Assembly: GCA_015057025.1 (NCBI GenBank)
Contig: SVFD01000001.1
Coordinates: 310,001-374,000 of the forward strand
DNA: 64,000 bases
Source of the DNA: Lachnospiraceae bacterium
Lineage (GTDB): Bacteria; Bacillota; Clostridia; Lachnospirales; Lachnospiraceae
Reading direction: 5' to 3'
Each line of letters begins with the position of its first letter. Within the stretch, counting starts at the first letter, position 1. Shown here in pieces: positions 53,228 through 62,285 of this stretch. The position numbers and the translations under genes were made by a program. Below the pieces are notes generated by a model, which worked only from the letters and a program-made list of their open reading frames with translations, searched no databases and was not told the DNA's origin.

Positions 53228-53268
53228 AGAAGTGCGAAATGAGTTACTCATTTCGCACTTCTGCTTTT
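53228..53268. terminator. Terminator of hslO, sharing DNA with the convergent gene's end
   Basis: A perfect 16-bp stem (53228-53243 with 53247-53262) has a TTA loop, then GCTTTTTT. The loop is the stop codon of the minus-strand gene and one arm encodes its last residues. Confidence 0.92.
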
Positions 53269-53702
53269 TTAAGGGAAAGTTCAATTGCTTCCAGGAGTAC
53301 CAAAGAAGTATATTTGGCATCGTCGGGATATGTAATTTCTTCCAGTGACTGACTGGCAATGATTTGAGCTGCCAAATCATCCAACGAAGGTTCTACAAGA
53401 GGAAACATAGTTTCCACTTCTTCACTTAAATTAACCAGTTCGATAGAATTAATATTATTTGCATCTACCATAACCTCAATATCTACGGTCTGGCTTCCGA
53501 GACTGACCGTTGTGGAATAAATACCGGGGATATATTTGGCATCTGATACGGCAGGAGTAGGGATGTCACTGTTTTCATCCTTTTTATCCGGAACAAACAT
53601 AATAATCAGTAATACAAGAAATAAAATTCCAAGCAGGGCAAAAATTCCGCTGTATATAATTTCTTTCATACGAAGTACAACAATTTTGGTTTTATTACTC
53701 AT
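53244..53702 (-). CDS. Membrane-anchored protein with degenerate FMN-binding-like domain
   Basis: 152 residues: one transmembrane helix (~15-38), a short stalk, and a ~95-residue extracellular domain (GIYSTTVSLGSQTVDIEVMVD...IIASQSLEEI...AKYTSLVLLEAI) with the outline of the FMN_bind fold. The usual flavin-attachment S-G-A-T-x-T/S is replaced by D-D-A-K-Y-T-S, so covalent flavin is doubtful. The ATG at 53702 is favoured over one 12 bp upstream because the SD-like AAAGGA abuts the latter. Function unknown. Confidence 0.65.
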   Translation of the reverse strand: MSNKTKIVVLRMKEIIYSGIFALLGILFLVLLIIMFVPDKKDENSDIPTPAVSDAKYIPGIYSTTVSLGSQTVDIEVMVDANNINSIELVNLSEEVETMFPLVEPSLDDLAAQIIASQSLEEITYPDDAKYTSLVLLEAIELSLKKAEVRNE

Positions 53703-53866
53703 ATGCGTCACCATTTCCTTTTCTTATGTTTTAAATTTATTCGCAACGGGGGTATATTATGCGTATTATTCGCAGAAGCACATGGACTTTTTATTTCTTT
53801 TCACATAAAAGAACATTATTTTGATAAAAGGATAATAACAGCTGAAATATGGTTTTATCTTGTAGA

Positions 53867-53894
53867 TTGCAAAAGAATATTTTATAATTATAAT
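53867..53894 (+). promoter_or_regulatory. Sigma-A promoter for dapF
   Basis: TTGCAA (53867-53872), 16-bp spacer, TATAAT (53889-53894), about 80 bp upstream of dapF. The rest of the 274-bp gap shows no gene. Confidence 0.7.
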
Positions 53895-53976
53895 GGTATG
53901 CTTTTGGCAGAAACAAAAAGGATACAAATTGTGATTAAAATATTTATGCGGCAAAGTTTGAAAAAAGGAGAATATT

Positions 53977-54807
53977 ATGAAATTTACCAAAATGCAGGGA
54001 TGCGGAAATGATTATGTATATATTAACGGAATGAGCGAAACAGTAGAGAACAAAGCAGAGAAGGTTCCTATGCTAAGTGACAGACATTTCGGAATCGGCG
54101 GCGACGGTGTGATTTTTATTAATGCAGGCAAAGCGGCGGATTTTGAGATGGAGATGTATAATGCAGACGGTTCCCGCTCACAGATGTGCGGAAACGGAAT
54201 TCGTTGTGTGGGAAAATTCGTTTATGATAAGGGTCTTACCGATAAAAAAGAAATCACTGTGGAGAGCTTTGGGGCAGTGAAATATCTTACTCTGTCTGTT
54301 GGGGATGATAATAAGGTTACAAAGGTAAAAGTTGATATGGACGAGCCGGAATTAAAAGCGGCTTCAGTGCCTGTTATTTGTGAAAGTGAGCAGGCTGTTA
54401 TGGAGCCGATAGAGATTAACGGTAAAAAATATGAGATGACCTGTGTATCCATGGGTAATCCCCATGCTGTGATTTTTGTAGATGAAATTACGGATGATAT
54501 GGTATGGGTTGATGGTAAAGCGTTGGAAGTACATCCTTGTTTTCCGGAGAGAGCCAATATTGAATTTGTACAGATAATTAACCGTAATCATATTAAAATG
54601 CGTGTATGGGAGCGTGGCTCGGGCGAAACTTATGCCTGCGGTACCGGAAGTTGCGCTTGTGTGGTTGCCGGTGTTTTAAACGGATTAACAGACAATCAGG
54701 TGACAGTATCATTGCTGGGCGGAGATTTGGAAATTGAGTGGAATCGCGAGAATAACAGAGTTTATATGACAGGACCGGCAGTGACTGTTTTTGAAGGAGA
54801 AATATAA
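53977..54807 (+). CDS. dapF: Diaminopimelate epimerase
   Basis: 276 residues converting LL- to meso-diaminopimelate for lysine and peptidoglycan. Both catalytic cysteines are present, in MCGNGIRCVGKF and YACGTGSCA, together with MQGCGNDYV at the start and GNPHAVIFV. AAAAAGGAG precedes the ATG. Confidence 0.96.
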   Translation: MKFTKMQGCGNDYVYINGMSETVENKAEKVPMLSDRHFGIGGDGVIFINAGKAADFEMEMYNADGSRSQMCGNGIRCVGKFVYDKGLTDKKEITVESFGAVKYLTLSVGDDNKVTKVKVDMDEPELKAASVPVICESEQAVMEPIEINGKKYEMTCVSMGNPHAVIFVDEITDDMVWVDGKALEVHPCFPERANIEFVQIINRNHIKMRVWERGSGETYACGTGSCACVVAGVLNGLTDNQVTVSLLGGDLEIEWNRENNRVYMTGPAVTVFEGEI

Positions 54808-54882
54808 AATTTTACAGGGAAACCATAAAAAAGCAAAAGAAGAATCGTATCTTTATTAGCCGGCGGTTCGGAAAGGGGAATT

Positions 54883-55407
54883 ATGACCCAAATTGAATTT
54901 GAGGCAAGTATAGCCAGAATTCGGCAAGGTGATAAAAACGGGCTGAAAGAAATTTATGAAGCATATATCAGTTATGTTTATATGATCGTGCTGGGCATAG
55001 TGGGAAACAAAGAAAATGCAGAAGATGTCACCTCGGAATTTTTTATAAAAATATGGACAGTGGCAGATACATATCAGGCAAACGGAGCGCATAAGGCGTG
55101 GCTTGCCACTATTGCAAGAAATATGGCATTGGACTTTGTACGTAAAAATAAAAGAGAAATTCCGACGGAAGAGTTTGCAGAGGATATTTGTGCGGATGAA
55201 ACACCGGAGGAAGAAGTGGTCTCTGATGTATCCGTTCAGGAAGCATTGGCTACTTTAAATGAAGCTGAACGGCAAATTGTGGATATGAAGGTGTTGGGCG
55301 AAATGTCTTTCCGGGAAATATCTGAGAGCCTTGGAATACCCGTGGGAACCATCACATGGCGGTATCAGAACGCAATTAAAAAACTAAGGAGGTGCGGTTA
55401 TGAATAA
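54883..55407 (+). CDS. ECF-type RNA polymerase sigma factor
   Basis: 174 residues. Sigma region 2 (~20-95: IYEAYISYVYMIVLG...AEDVTSEFFIKIWTVADTYQ...AWLATIARNMALDFVRK) and region 4 (~120-172: LATLNEAERQIVDMKVLGEMSFREISESLGIPVGTITWRYQNAIKKL) are complete. SD GAAAGGGG. The next gene overlaps by 8 bp and is a membrane protein, the usual partner arrangement of sigma and anti-sigma. Confidence 0.9.
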   Translation: MTQIEFEASIARIRQGDKNGLKEIYEAYISYVYMIVLGIVGNKENAEDVTSEFFIKIWTVADTYQANGAHKAWLATIARNMALDFVRKNKREIPTEEFAEDICADETPEEEVVSDVSVQEALATLNEAERQIVDMKVLGEMSFREISESLGIPVGTITWRYQNAIKKLRRCGYE

Positions 55408-56161
55408 AAACTTCGAAGAAGCATATAAAGCTGAAGTACAACAGAATATTCCTGATTTATGGAACCGCATCGAAAGCAGTTTGCCACCGAAGGCACCTGT
55501 GGTGGAAGTAAAAAGAAAAAAGAAAAATCCTTATGCATGGATTAAGTGGGCATCTTTGGTAGCGGCATGCTTATTTATGGTTATTACGGTGCCGGCAGTA
55601 ATAGGAGTGGGAGCATTTAGTATTTTTATGTTTGGTGCTAAAAGTTCGTCAGATAGTGCAGCTGCTGAAAGCCAGGATATGGCTATAGAGAGTGCGGATT
55701 GTGATGGCGGCTATACGGAAGAGTATTATGAATATGAAAACGGTGTAGACTTACCCAAAGAAGAAGCAGTTGAAGAAAGTGAAAATGATATGATTATGGA
55801 AGATAGTGTGGCATCCGGGGACGGTGCAGATGAAGATTCTGCTTCATCTACGCTACAAAGTGAATCTTACAGGGAATTGCTGATAGAAAATATGTATGCA
55901 AAAGTGACAGAGGTCACAGAGACCGAAGAGGGGTATATGTATGTCACTTTGGAAGTGTCTTCTCATAGCCGTGAAGAAGCTGATGAGTGTTTTTCTAATA
56001 TTGCTTTTTATAATGGTGGGGAACTTAAGGTGAAGGTTTATGAAGATACCGGCGAGATTCCGGTTGTGGGTGAAATGTACAGTGTAACCGTATATGATTG
56101 CTCTCCGCCCTGGCAATCTATGATTGAACCCTGTGAAGCTGTTTTGGAACTTTATGAATAA
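55400..56161 (+). CDS. Putative membrane anti-sigma factor
   Basis: 253 residues: N-terminal cytoplasmic part (~1-45; EEAYKAEVQQNIPDLWNRIESSLPP) that should bind the sigma factor, one transmembrane helix (~52-78), an acidic low-complexity stalk, and a beta-rich extracellular domain (~165-253). It lacks the H-x3-C-x2-C zinc motif of ZAS-type anti-sigmas. Assignment rests on the overlap with the ECF sigma gene (SD AGGAGG lies in that gene) and on topology. Confidence 0.75.
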   Translation: MNKNFEEAYKAEVQQNIPDLWNRIESSLPPKAPVVEVKRKKKNPYAWIKWASLVAACLFMVITVPAVIGVGAFSIFMFGAKSSSDSAAAESQDMAIESADCDGGYTEEYYEYENGVDLPKEEAVEESENDMIMEDSVASGDGADEDSASSTLQSESYRELLIENMYAKVTEVTETEEGYMYVTLEVSSHSREEADECFSNIAFYNGGELKVKVYEDTGEIPVVGEMYSVTVYDCSPPWQSMIEPCEAVLELYE

Positions 56162-56309
56162 AAAGCAAAATTGATTTATTTTATGCTGTAATTTGCAGAC
56201 AGATTCAGGTGCGCAGAGCAAAATCGTGGTAGAAAGCAAGGACAAACGATAGTATAATGGAACTGTATTTTGTGAACGACTTATGTGTAGGGTGAAAAGA
56301 GGAAATAAA

Positions 56310-58697
56310 ATGAAAAAAGGAATGATAAAGAAAATAATAGCGCTTGTTGTAATGGTAGCTTGCATGTTGCCTGTAATGGCATGTGATAATTTTCAGGTTG
56401 ACAAGGCGCGTTTTAACGTCCGCATGGATTATGGATATGGTGGAGGTGTAGAGATAGGCAGTTATGCACCTTTTTACGTGGAAATTACCAACAACGGAAA
56501 TGATTTTGAAGGTTCTGTCCAAATGATTATTCCGGGCAGAGGCGGCGAAAATGTCATGCATGAGAAGGAACTTTCTATACAAAAAGGAGCGACGAAGACA
56601 ATTGAACTGGTAGGTATGATTGACAGAATCACCCGTCAGGTTAATATTCGTATTCTAAATGATAACGGTAAAGTTATTTGGTCTAATTTAATGACATGTA
56701 GTACGGCTACTGATTTGAAGTTTGTGAATGTGGGAGTGTTGAGTGACGATTATTCGGCATTGGGATATATGGACCATAAAGCTTTTTCGGCCAATAATGA
56801 ATTATCGACGCAACTTGTGGAATTAGATAAGGACAGATTTCCTTCGGATTGGCGTGCATTGGATATGTTGGATGTAATTGTTATCTCCGATTTTAGTACC
56901 GATTTATTAAGTGAAGAGCAACTGAATGCGTTGACACTTTGGGTAAATGACGGCGGACTTTTGATGGTTGGTACCGGAAGTACATCTAATAAGACGCTTG
57001 CTTCTTTGAATGGTAAATTTTTTGATGTTAAAGTGGGAGACTTGGAAAACCATAATACTAAATTTGGTCTTACCTTGACTGACTTTACTTATGATTATGG
57101 TTATGATGATTATTACTATAATGCTTATTCGGATTCCTTGTATACTACATATTATGAAGATAATTACGAGGATATTCGCGATGACCTTGAGACGGGGTAT
57201 ATGGATTCCTTTATGTCTGATTACGGATACGACCCGTATTATGATACTTGGGATGAATATTGGGAGGATTCCTTTTATTGGTATTGCTTTGATGCATATT
57301 ATGCTACATATCTGGCAGGCTTAGGTGAAGGCAATGATAATGTGGTCAAAGTCGAAGGATTATCTTACGTGGATGCGGATATTCTTTCTTTATCGGGCGA
57401 GCAGGTGGGAAGTGATGACTGTCCTATGTTCTGGGGAGAAGACAGTGACGGAGAAATTTATAAACTTGCTTATGTGATGACACAGGGCGAAGGAAAAGTT
57501 TTGTTAAGTACCATTGACTTTACGAAAACACCGTTCAGTAATTATGATGGTAATTCAATGCTGTTTATCCACTGGGTTGAAACACTTATCGGTGCCCGTT
57601 GTTACGAAGATGCCATGAATTACAGTGATGGATACGGCTATTATAACCCTTATGAAATTTTAACCTACGAAGAGGAAGAGATTTTTAGAGGTGTTAAATC
57701 AGCAACGGTACCTCCGGTATTGGTTTATATCGGAATACTGCTATTATACATAATTGCTATTTTGGTATTGTATCTTGTTTTACGCCATAAGAAAAAGACA
57801 GTTAATCTTTGGGTAATCTATCCGATTGTTGCGGTGGGCTTGTCAATCCTGATTTTCTGTATCGGTTTTTCAACAAGAATATACAGACCTGTTGTGAATG
57901 CGGTTACGTTGATTACACCTAACGGAAGTACTTTGGAGCAACGCTCTTATGTAGGGGTAACAGTGCCCGGAAATAAGTCTTACGAAATCGGATTTGCCGG
58001 TAATCAGGCTGTGGAATATATTAATTTAGATTATTCGTACTCCTATAACTACTATTCATCTTCCGAGGATGAAATTGATTGGGACAGTTATGGCATCGGT
58101 TACAGATACAGTTATGATTCCGTAGAGGTTCTTTTAGGTGAGCAGGAGGCTATGGGACATACAAACTTTTATTTGACTGCGGTTACACCTGATACGAGAA
58201 ATATTGTAATGGAATCCGAAAGCGGATATTACACAGACCTTGTGATTACCAATGATTATGGTTGCAATTTGGAGAACGCTGCAATTATCAGAGACGGTTC
58301 CGTATACATTATTGGTGATATGAAAGCCGGAGAAAGCGTTAAGTTTTCAGATTTGAAAAAAGAAAAAGATGTCTATCTGTACAGTGACGGACTTGGCAAA
58401 ATTGTAATGAAAAATGAGAGCGCTAAGAGTCTTTTGGGCTTGGCGTTTGGCTCAATATCCGGTACATATGATGAGTATTTATGTAATATACGTGCATATA
58501 ACGGATTAACGGATGTAGTATATTCATATAGCTATTCCGGTTCGGCACCTGTTACTTTCGTAGCGATTCCCGAAGAGAAAGTAGCAGCGCCGTTACAAGG
58601 CTCGACTAATTACAACGAAAGACGAGTGGAAGTTATATATACGGTGTACTATGAGCCTGATTATTGGAGTTACCAGTATCAGGGATACGGTTGGTAA
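56310..58697 (+). CDS. Large membrane protein with amidotransferase-like external domain (Bat/Gld-like operon)
   Basis: 795 residues. A signal-like start ends near MACDN (a possible lipobox). A beta domain (~35-135) and a glutamine-amidotransferase-like Rossmann domain (~145-250; VNVGVLSDDYSAL, LDVIVISDF, WVNDGGLLMVGTG) follow. A very Tyr/Asp-rich insertion (~260-345) comes next, then two membrane helices (~480-530) and a C-terminal beta domain again rich in Tyr. The order resembles the membrane proteins encoded with MoxR-DUF58 and GldA/F-type ABC genes. ATG 56310 follows AGAGGA. TATAAT at 56253-56258 may serve a promoter. Exact function unknown. Confidence 0.65.
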   Translation: MKKGMIKKIIALVVMVACMLPVMACDNFQVDKARFNVRMDYGYGGGVEIGSYAPFYVEITNNGNDFEGSVQMIIPGRGGENVMHEKELSIQKGATKTIELVGMIDRITRQVNIRILNDNGKVIWSNLMTCSTATDLKFVNVGVLSDDYSALGYMDHKAFSANNELSTQLVELDKDRFPSDWRALDMLDVIVISDFSTDLLSEEQLNALTLWVNDGGLLMVGTGSTSNKTLASLNGKFFDVKVGDLENHNTKFGLTLTDFTYDYGYDDYYYNAYSDSLYTTYYEDNYEDIRDDLETGYMDSFMSDYGYDPYYDTWDEYWEDSFYWYCFDAYYATYLAGLGEGNDNVVKVEGLSYVDADILSLSGEQVGSDDCPMFWGEDSDGEIYKLAYVMTQGEGKVLLSTIDFTKTPFSNYDGNSMLFIHWVETLIGARCYEDAMNYSDGYGYYNPYEILTYEEEEIFRGVKSATVPPVLVYIGILLLYIIAILVLYLVLRHKKKTVNLWVIYPIVAVGLSILIFCIGFSTRIYRPVVNAVTLITPNGSTLEQRSYVGVTVPGNKSYEIGFAGNQAVEYINLDYSYSYNYYSSSEDEIDWDSYGIGYRYSYDSVEVLLGEQEAMGHTNFYLTAVTPDTRNIVMESESGYYTDLVITNDYGCNLENAAIIRDGSVYIIGDMKAGESVKFSDLKKEKDVYLYSDGLGKIVMKNESAKSLLGLAFGSISGTYDEYLCNIRAYNGLTDVVYSYSYSGSAPVTFVAIPEEKVAAPLQGSTNYNERRVEVIYTVYYEPDYWSYQYQGYGW

Positions 58698-58724
58698 AAA
58701 GAGCAGGATGCGGAGGAAAAAGAT

Positions 58725-59675
58725 ATGTTGGAAATTAAACATTTATATAAAAGATATGGCCGCTTTCTGGCTCTTAATGACGTAAATTTACATGTGGAAC
58801 AGGGAGAGTTGTTTGGTTTTGTAGGAGCTAACGGCGCAGGTAAAACTACGACTATGAGAATTTGCGTGGGATTATTGGAAGCGACAGCGGGAGAAGTCTA
58901 TATTGGCGGTCAGGATGTTTTACAGAGCCGTAAGGCCATGAGTGAACGAATTGGTTATGTGCCGGATTTCTTTGGTGTTTATCCCAGTTTTACAGCGTTG
59001 GAGTATTTGGAATTTTTTGCGGCAGCATACGGAATTTATGGTGATGAAGCAAAACAGTTATGCTTGGACCTTCTAAAATTGGTAAAATTGACGGATAAGG
59101 CCAATAATGATGTAAACGGCTTATCCAGAGGTATGAAGCAAAGAATGTGTTTGGCGAGAGCACTTGTACATAATCCGGACATTCTTTTCTTAGATGAGCC
59201 GGCCAGTGGTTTGGATCCGAGAGCCAGATTTGAGTTAAAAGAAATACTTAAGAATCTTTCATCCATGGGTAAAACTATTGTAATCAGTTCCCATATTTTG
59301 CCGGAACTTGCAGAAATGTGTACCAGCGTAGGTATTATTGACCGGGGACATATTGTATTGAAGGGAAGTATTGATGAGATTCACAGGGCAGCTGCGTTAT
59401 CCAGTCCGTTATTAATTACTGTAGCAGAGGATGGTGTGGACAGGAGTTTTGAATTTCTTCAGGAAATTCCTAACGTGCATAAGGTTACCGCACAGGGAAA
59501 TCGTTTTTCTGTTACCTTTGATGGCGGACGCGAAGAAGAAAATGCACTTTTAAAGCGCATGGTGATGGCGGATATTCCTGTTTATTCGTTTAGCAGACAG
59601 GAAGGAAGTTTGGAGAGTCTGTTCATGCAGATTGTCGGTAAAAATAAAAGGCCCGGCGGAGCGGAAAGGAGGTAG
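58725..59675 (+). CDS. ABC transporter ATP-binding protein
   Basis: 316 residues. Walker A GANGAGKTT, Q-loop region, signature LSRGMKQRMCLARAL, Walker B ILFLDEPASGLDP and switch His in ISSHIL, followed by a ~90-residue C-terminal accessory domain as in GldA/DrrA-type exporters. It pairs with the permease encoded 3 bp downstream. Confidence 0.92.
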   Translation: MLEIKHLYKRYGRFLALNDVNLHVEQGELFGFVGANGAGKTTTMRICVGLLEATAGEVYIGGQDVLQSRKAMSERIGYVPDFFGVYPSFTALEYLEFFAAAYGIYGDEAKQLCLDLLKLVKLTDKANNDVNGLSRGMKQRMCLARALVHNPDILFLDEPASGLDPRARFELKEILKNLSSMGKTIVISSHILPELAEMCTSVGIIDRGHIVLKGSIDEIHRAAALSSPLLITVAEDGVDRSFEFLQEIPNVHKVTAQGNRFSVTFDGGREEENALLKRMVMADIPVYSFSRQEGSLESLFMQIVGKNKRPGGAERR

Positions 59676-59678
59676 GAA

Positions 59679-60653
59679 ATGAAGAAGGCGGTCATTAGAA
59701 ACGCAGTGTTGCGTAAAGATATGATACTGGATATGAAAAAGCCGAAGGTAGCAGTAATTATGTTACTTTTTAACATTCTGTTATGTCTTGTAGCCGTTCC
59801 TTTTATTGGAATGATTGTTTTAGTGGCGGAAGGATACAGTTACGGTGCAACGGAATTGTCTTATCGTACACTAATTAATATGTATATGACTTTGATATGG
59901 CTGGAAACCATTGCTATTTGTTTCCTTACTCCGGCATTAACAGCGGGTTGTATTTCTATTGAGAAAGAACGGCAGACATTAGAAGTTCTTCTTACTACCA
60001 AAATGACTACGTGGCAGATTATTAAGGGAAAATATTTTTCTTCCATTATGCTTGTTTTAATGTTGATAGTATCGGGGCTTCCGGTTATGTCACTGGTATA
60101 TATTTATGGTGGTATCAGTTTGTGGCAGATGCTTTTGATGATACTTGTTTTGATTGCTACAACCATGTATGTGGCAAGCTTTGGCGTGTTCTTTTCCACT
60201 TTGGTAAAAAACACAATTGTTTCCGTTATTTTAACCTATATTACAATAGGTGTATTATTCGGTGCGACTTTTATGGGAGCTTTCGGAGGTATGGGAGCTC
60301 TTGCAATGGTCAATGAATACATTGAGTGGGAATATGACCTTACATTAAATATACATGGAGATTATTTTGGATTTTTACTTTGGTGGAATCCGCTTGTTAC
60401 TATTTTTGACAGTACGGCACAGATATTCGGATATGGATTTGACAGTTCAGACGCCTTTAACGGAATGAAGGATTTGGGCGGTTACTTATTTGTATCCATG
60501 ACGGATAAAAATATTATTCTGAATTTGTGGTCTTTTATTAGTGTGATTGTGCAGTTGGGAACTTCTTATTTGCTTTTAAGGTGGTCGGCACATTTGTTAA
60601 AGCCGGTTAAGAGAAAGCCACATAAAAACTCAGAAAAGAAAAGAAGAAAATAA
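59679..60653 (+). CDS. ABC-2 type transporter permease
   Basis: 324 residues with six membrane helices. The segment GCISIEKERQTLEVLLTTKMTTWQIIKGKYFSS between helices 2 and 3 is the normal coupling region of ABC-2 permeases (GldF/NatB-like). The SD (GGAGG) overlaps the stop of the ATPase gene, so the two are coupled. Cargo unknown; C-terminal tail very basic. Confidence 0.88.
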   Translation: MKKAVIRNAVLRKDMILDMKKPKVAVIMLLFNILLCLVAVPFIGMIVLVAEGYSYGATELSYRTLINMYMTLIWLETIAICFLTPALTAGCISIEKERQTLEVLLTTKMTTWQIIKGKYFSSIMLVLMLIVSGLPVMSLVYIYGGISLWQMLLMILVLIATTMYVASFGVFFSTLVKNTIVSVILTYITIGVLFGATFMGAFGGMGALAMVNEYIEWEYDLTLNIHGDYFGFLLWWNPLVTIFDSTAQIFGYGFDSSDAFNGMKDLGGYLFVSMTDKNIILNLWSFISVIVQLGTSYLLLRWSAHLLKPVKRKPHKNSEKKRRK

Positions 60654-60677
60654 ATAAAACAAAACGGAGGTTTTGAA

Positions 60678-62261
60678 ATGAGTCAGGATCATATCATTCT
60701 TCAGTTTATAAAAAAGGTGCGTAAGCGTTTGTGCAGAAATATTTTTGTACAGACGATGTTATGGGCATTATTTGCGGGAATGACGGCATGGGGATTATTT
60801 AACTTCATAGCCTTGTTTGTGCCTTTTTATGCTGCGGTATTTTATGGTTTCCTGGCTTTTATTGTGTGCCAGATTGTAGGAATTGTCATTGCAATTAAGC
60901 GTTATCCCAGTATGAAAAAAACAACCATTCAGATTGACAGCAGAGGATTAAAAGAGAGAGTTACTACTGCCTATGAGTTGTCGGGGAAAAATGATTTATG
61001 CAGTCAATTACAAAAAAATGACACAATTGAAAATATCAGAGGAATTAAAATTCGAAAGAGTTTTCCGTTAAACATTAAGAAAAGAATGTATCTTATTTTG
61101 TTTGGTGCGTTAATTTTTACGGTAACTACGGCAATGATTCCGTCTAAAACCAAGCAGGAGGCCAGAGAAATACATAATCTTCAGGAGCAGATTGAAGAAA
61201 AAGAAGAAGCTCTGGAAGCAATGGTTGAAGAGATAAAAGAAAATTATAATCTGACAGACGAGCAGGCTGAAGCTTTGGAAAATCTTTTGAATGATGCGAA
61301 AGAAGAATTACAGAATGCCACCGGACAGGAAGATATGGATAAGGTGGAAGAACGTTTTGAAACCAAGTTAGAACAACAGTTTATTGACCCGTTGGAAAAC
61401 CAGAAAGAAGCTGAAGCCATAGAGAACAGTCTGCAGAATATGTTGGAAGGAAATAATCTGACGCAGGAGGAACAGCAGGCAGTGGCTGAGCAGTTGGAGC
61501 AATTGGCACAGAATGCCCAGGATCAGCATATGCAGGAGATTGCGCAACAGATGCAACAGGAACTGCAACAAAACGGAGAAATTTCTTCGGAGACCTTGGG
61601 ACAGGCACAACAGCAGGTACAGCAATATATTGAAGATAATCAGGGACAAATAGGCCAACAAGGTCAGCAAGGTCAGCAAGGTCAGCAAGGCCAGGAAGGC
61701 CAACAAGGTCAGCAAGGTCAGCAAGGCCAGGAAGGCCAACAAGGTCAGCAAGGTCAGCAAGGCCAGGAAGGTCAACAAGGTCAGCAGGGCCAGCAAGGTC
61801 AACAAGGTCAGCAAGGTCAAGAGGGTCAGCAGGGCCAGCAAGGCCAACAAGGTCAGCAGGGTCAACAAGGCCAACAAGGTCAGCAGGGGCAAGGCTCCGG
61901 TGAGGGTTCAGGTGATGGACAAAGCGGAAATAACTCCGGAACCGGTGGAGGTGGCGGCACCGGCTGGTATGATGGTAGTCAATACGGAGAAGAAATGGAA
62001 GGAAATTCCGGCGGAGAACGTATCATGATTCCGGATGAGGATATGATGAGTGATGAAAATTTAACCGGTCAGGCTAATGCTAATGGTCAGTCGTATTTGA
62101 CAGAATCTGATCAGGTGGCGACATGGAGTGGAGAATCGGTGTCTTATGATCAGGTAATCGGTAATTATACCAATCAGGCTTATACCAATATGGAAAGCAG
62201 TAATATTCCCGATTCCATGAAAGACCTGGTTATAGATTATTTTACGGAATTAAACGAGTAA
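60678..62261 (+). CDS. Membrane protein with coiled coil and Gly-Gln-Gln repeat tract
   Basis: 527 residues: two N-terminal helices (~28-75), a cytoplasmic or external region, a third helix (~136-155), a long Glu/Gln coiled coil (~165-315) and then 26 G-Q-Q/E triplets (~326-403), a Gly-rich stretch and a conserved-looking C-terminal ~120 residues. The layout matches the DUF4175-like/BatC-like members encoded beside MoxR and DUF58 genes. GGAGG precedes the ATG. The repeat tract is coded by near-identical 9-bp units. Confidence 0.7.
   Translation: MSQDHIILQFIKKVRKRLCRNIFVQTMLWALFAGMTAWGLFNFIALFVPFYAAVFYGFLAFIVCQIVGIVIAIKRYPSMKKTTIQIDSRGLKERVTTAYELSGKNDLCSQLQKNDTIENIRGIKIRKSFPLNIKKRMYLILFGALIFTVTTAMIPSKTKQEAREIHNLQEQIEEKEEALEAMVEEIKENYNLTDEQAEALENLLNDAKEELQNATGQEDMDKVEERFETKLEQQFIDPLENQKEAEAIENSLQNMLEGNNLTQEEQQAVAEQLEQLAQNAQDQHMQEIAQQMQQELQQNGEISSETLGQAQQQVQQYIEDNQGQIGQQGQQGQQGQQGQEGQQGQQGQQGQEGQQGQQGQQGQEGQQGQQGQQGQQGQQGQEGQQGQQGQQGQQGQQGQQGQQGQGSGEGSGDGQSGNNSGTGGGGGTGWYDGSQYGEEMEGNSGGERIMIPDEDMMSDENLTGQANANGQSYLTESDQVATWSGESVSYDQVIGNYTNQAYTNMESSNIPDSMKDLVIDYFTELNE
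61653..61886 (+). repeat. 9-bp tandem repeat coding G-Q-Q/G-Q-E (26 units)
   Basis: Units of the type GGTCAGCAA, with GAA/GAG (Glu) every fourth unit in the first part, giving a 36-bp higher-order period. In-frame and uninterrupted; length variation by slippage is likely. Confidence 0.92.
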
Positions 62262-62285
62262 AAGTTGCAATAGATGGAGGATATT

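Noticed and set aside
53703-54011. 102-codon plus-strand ORF before dapF
   Set aside because: It spans the dapF promoter and start, lacks an SD and reads as non-coding AT-rich sequence.
54815-54850. ECF-type promoter (GGAAAC ... CGTATC) for the sigma gene
   Set aside because: The spacing between the two boxes is ~22 bp, too long for ECF promoters.
61368-61892. 174-codon minus-strand ORF of Leu-Thr/Ala-Leu-Leu repeats
   Set aside because: It is the antisense of the G-Q-Q repeat tract; the repeat lacks stops by chance and there is no binding site.
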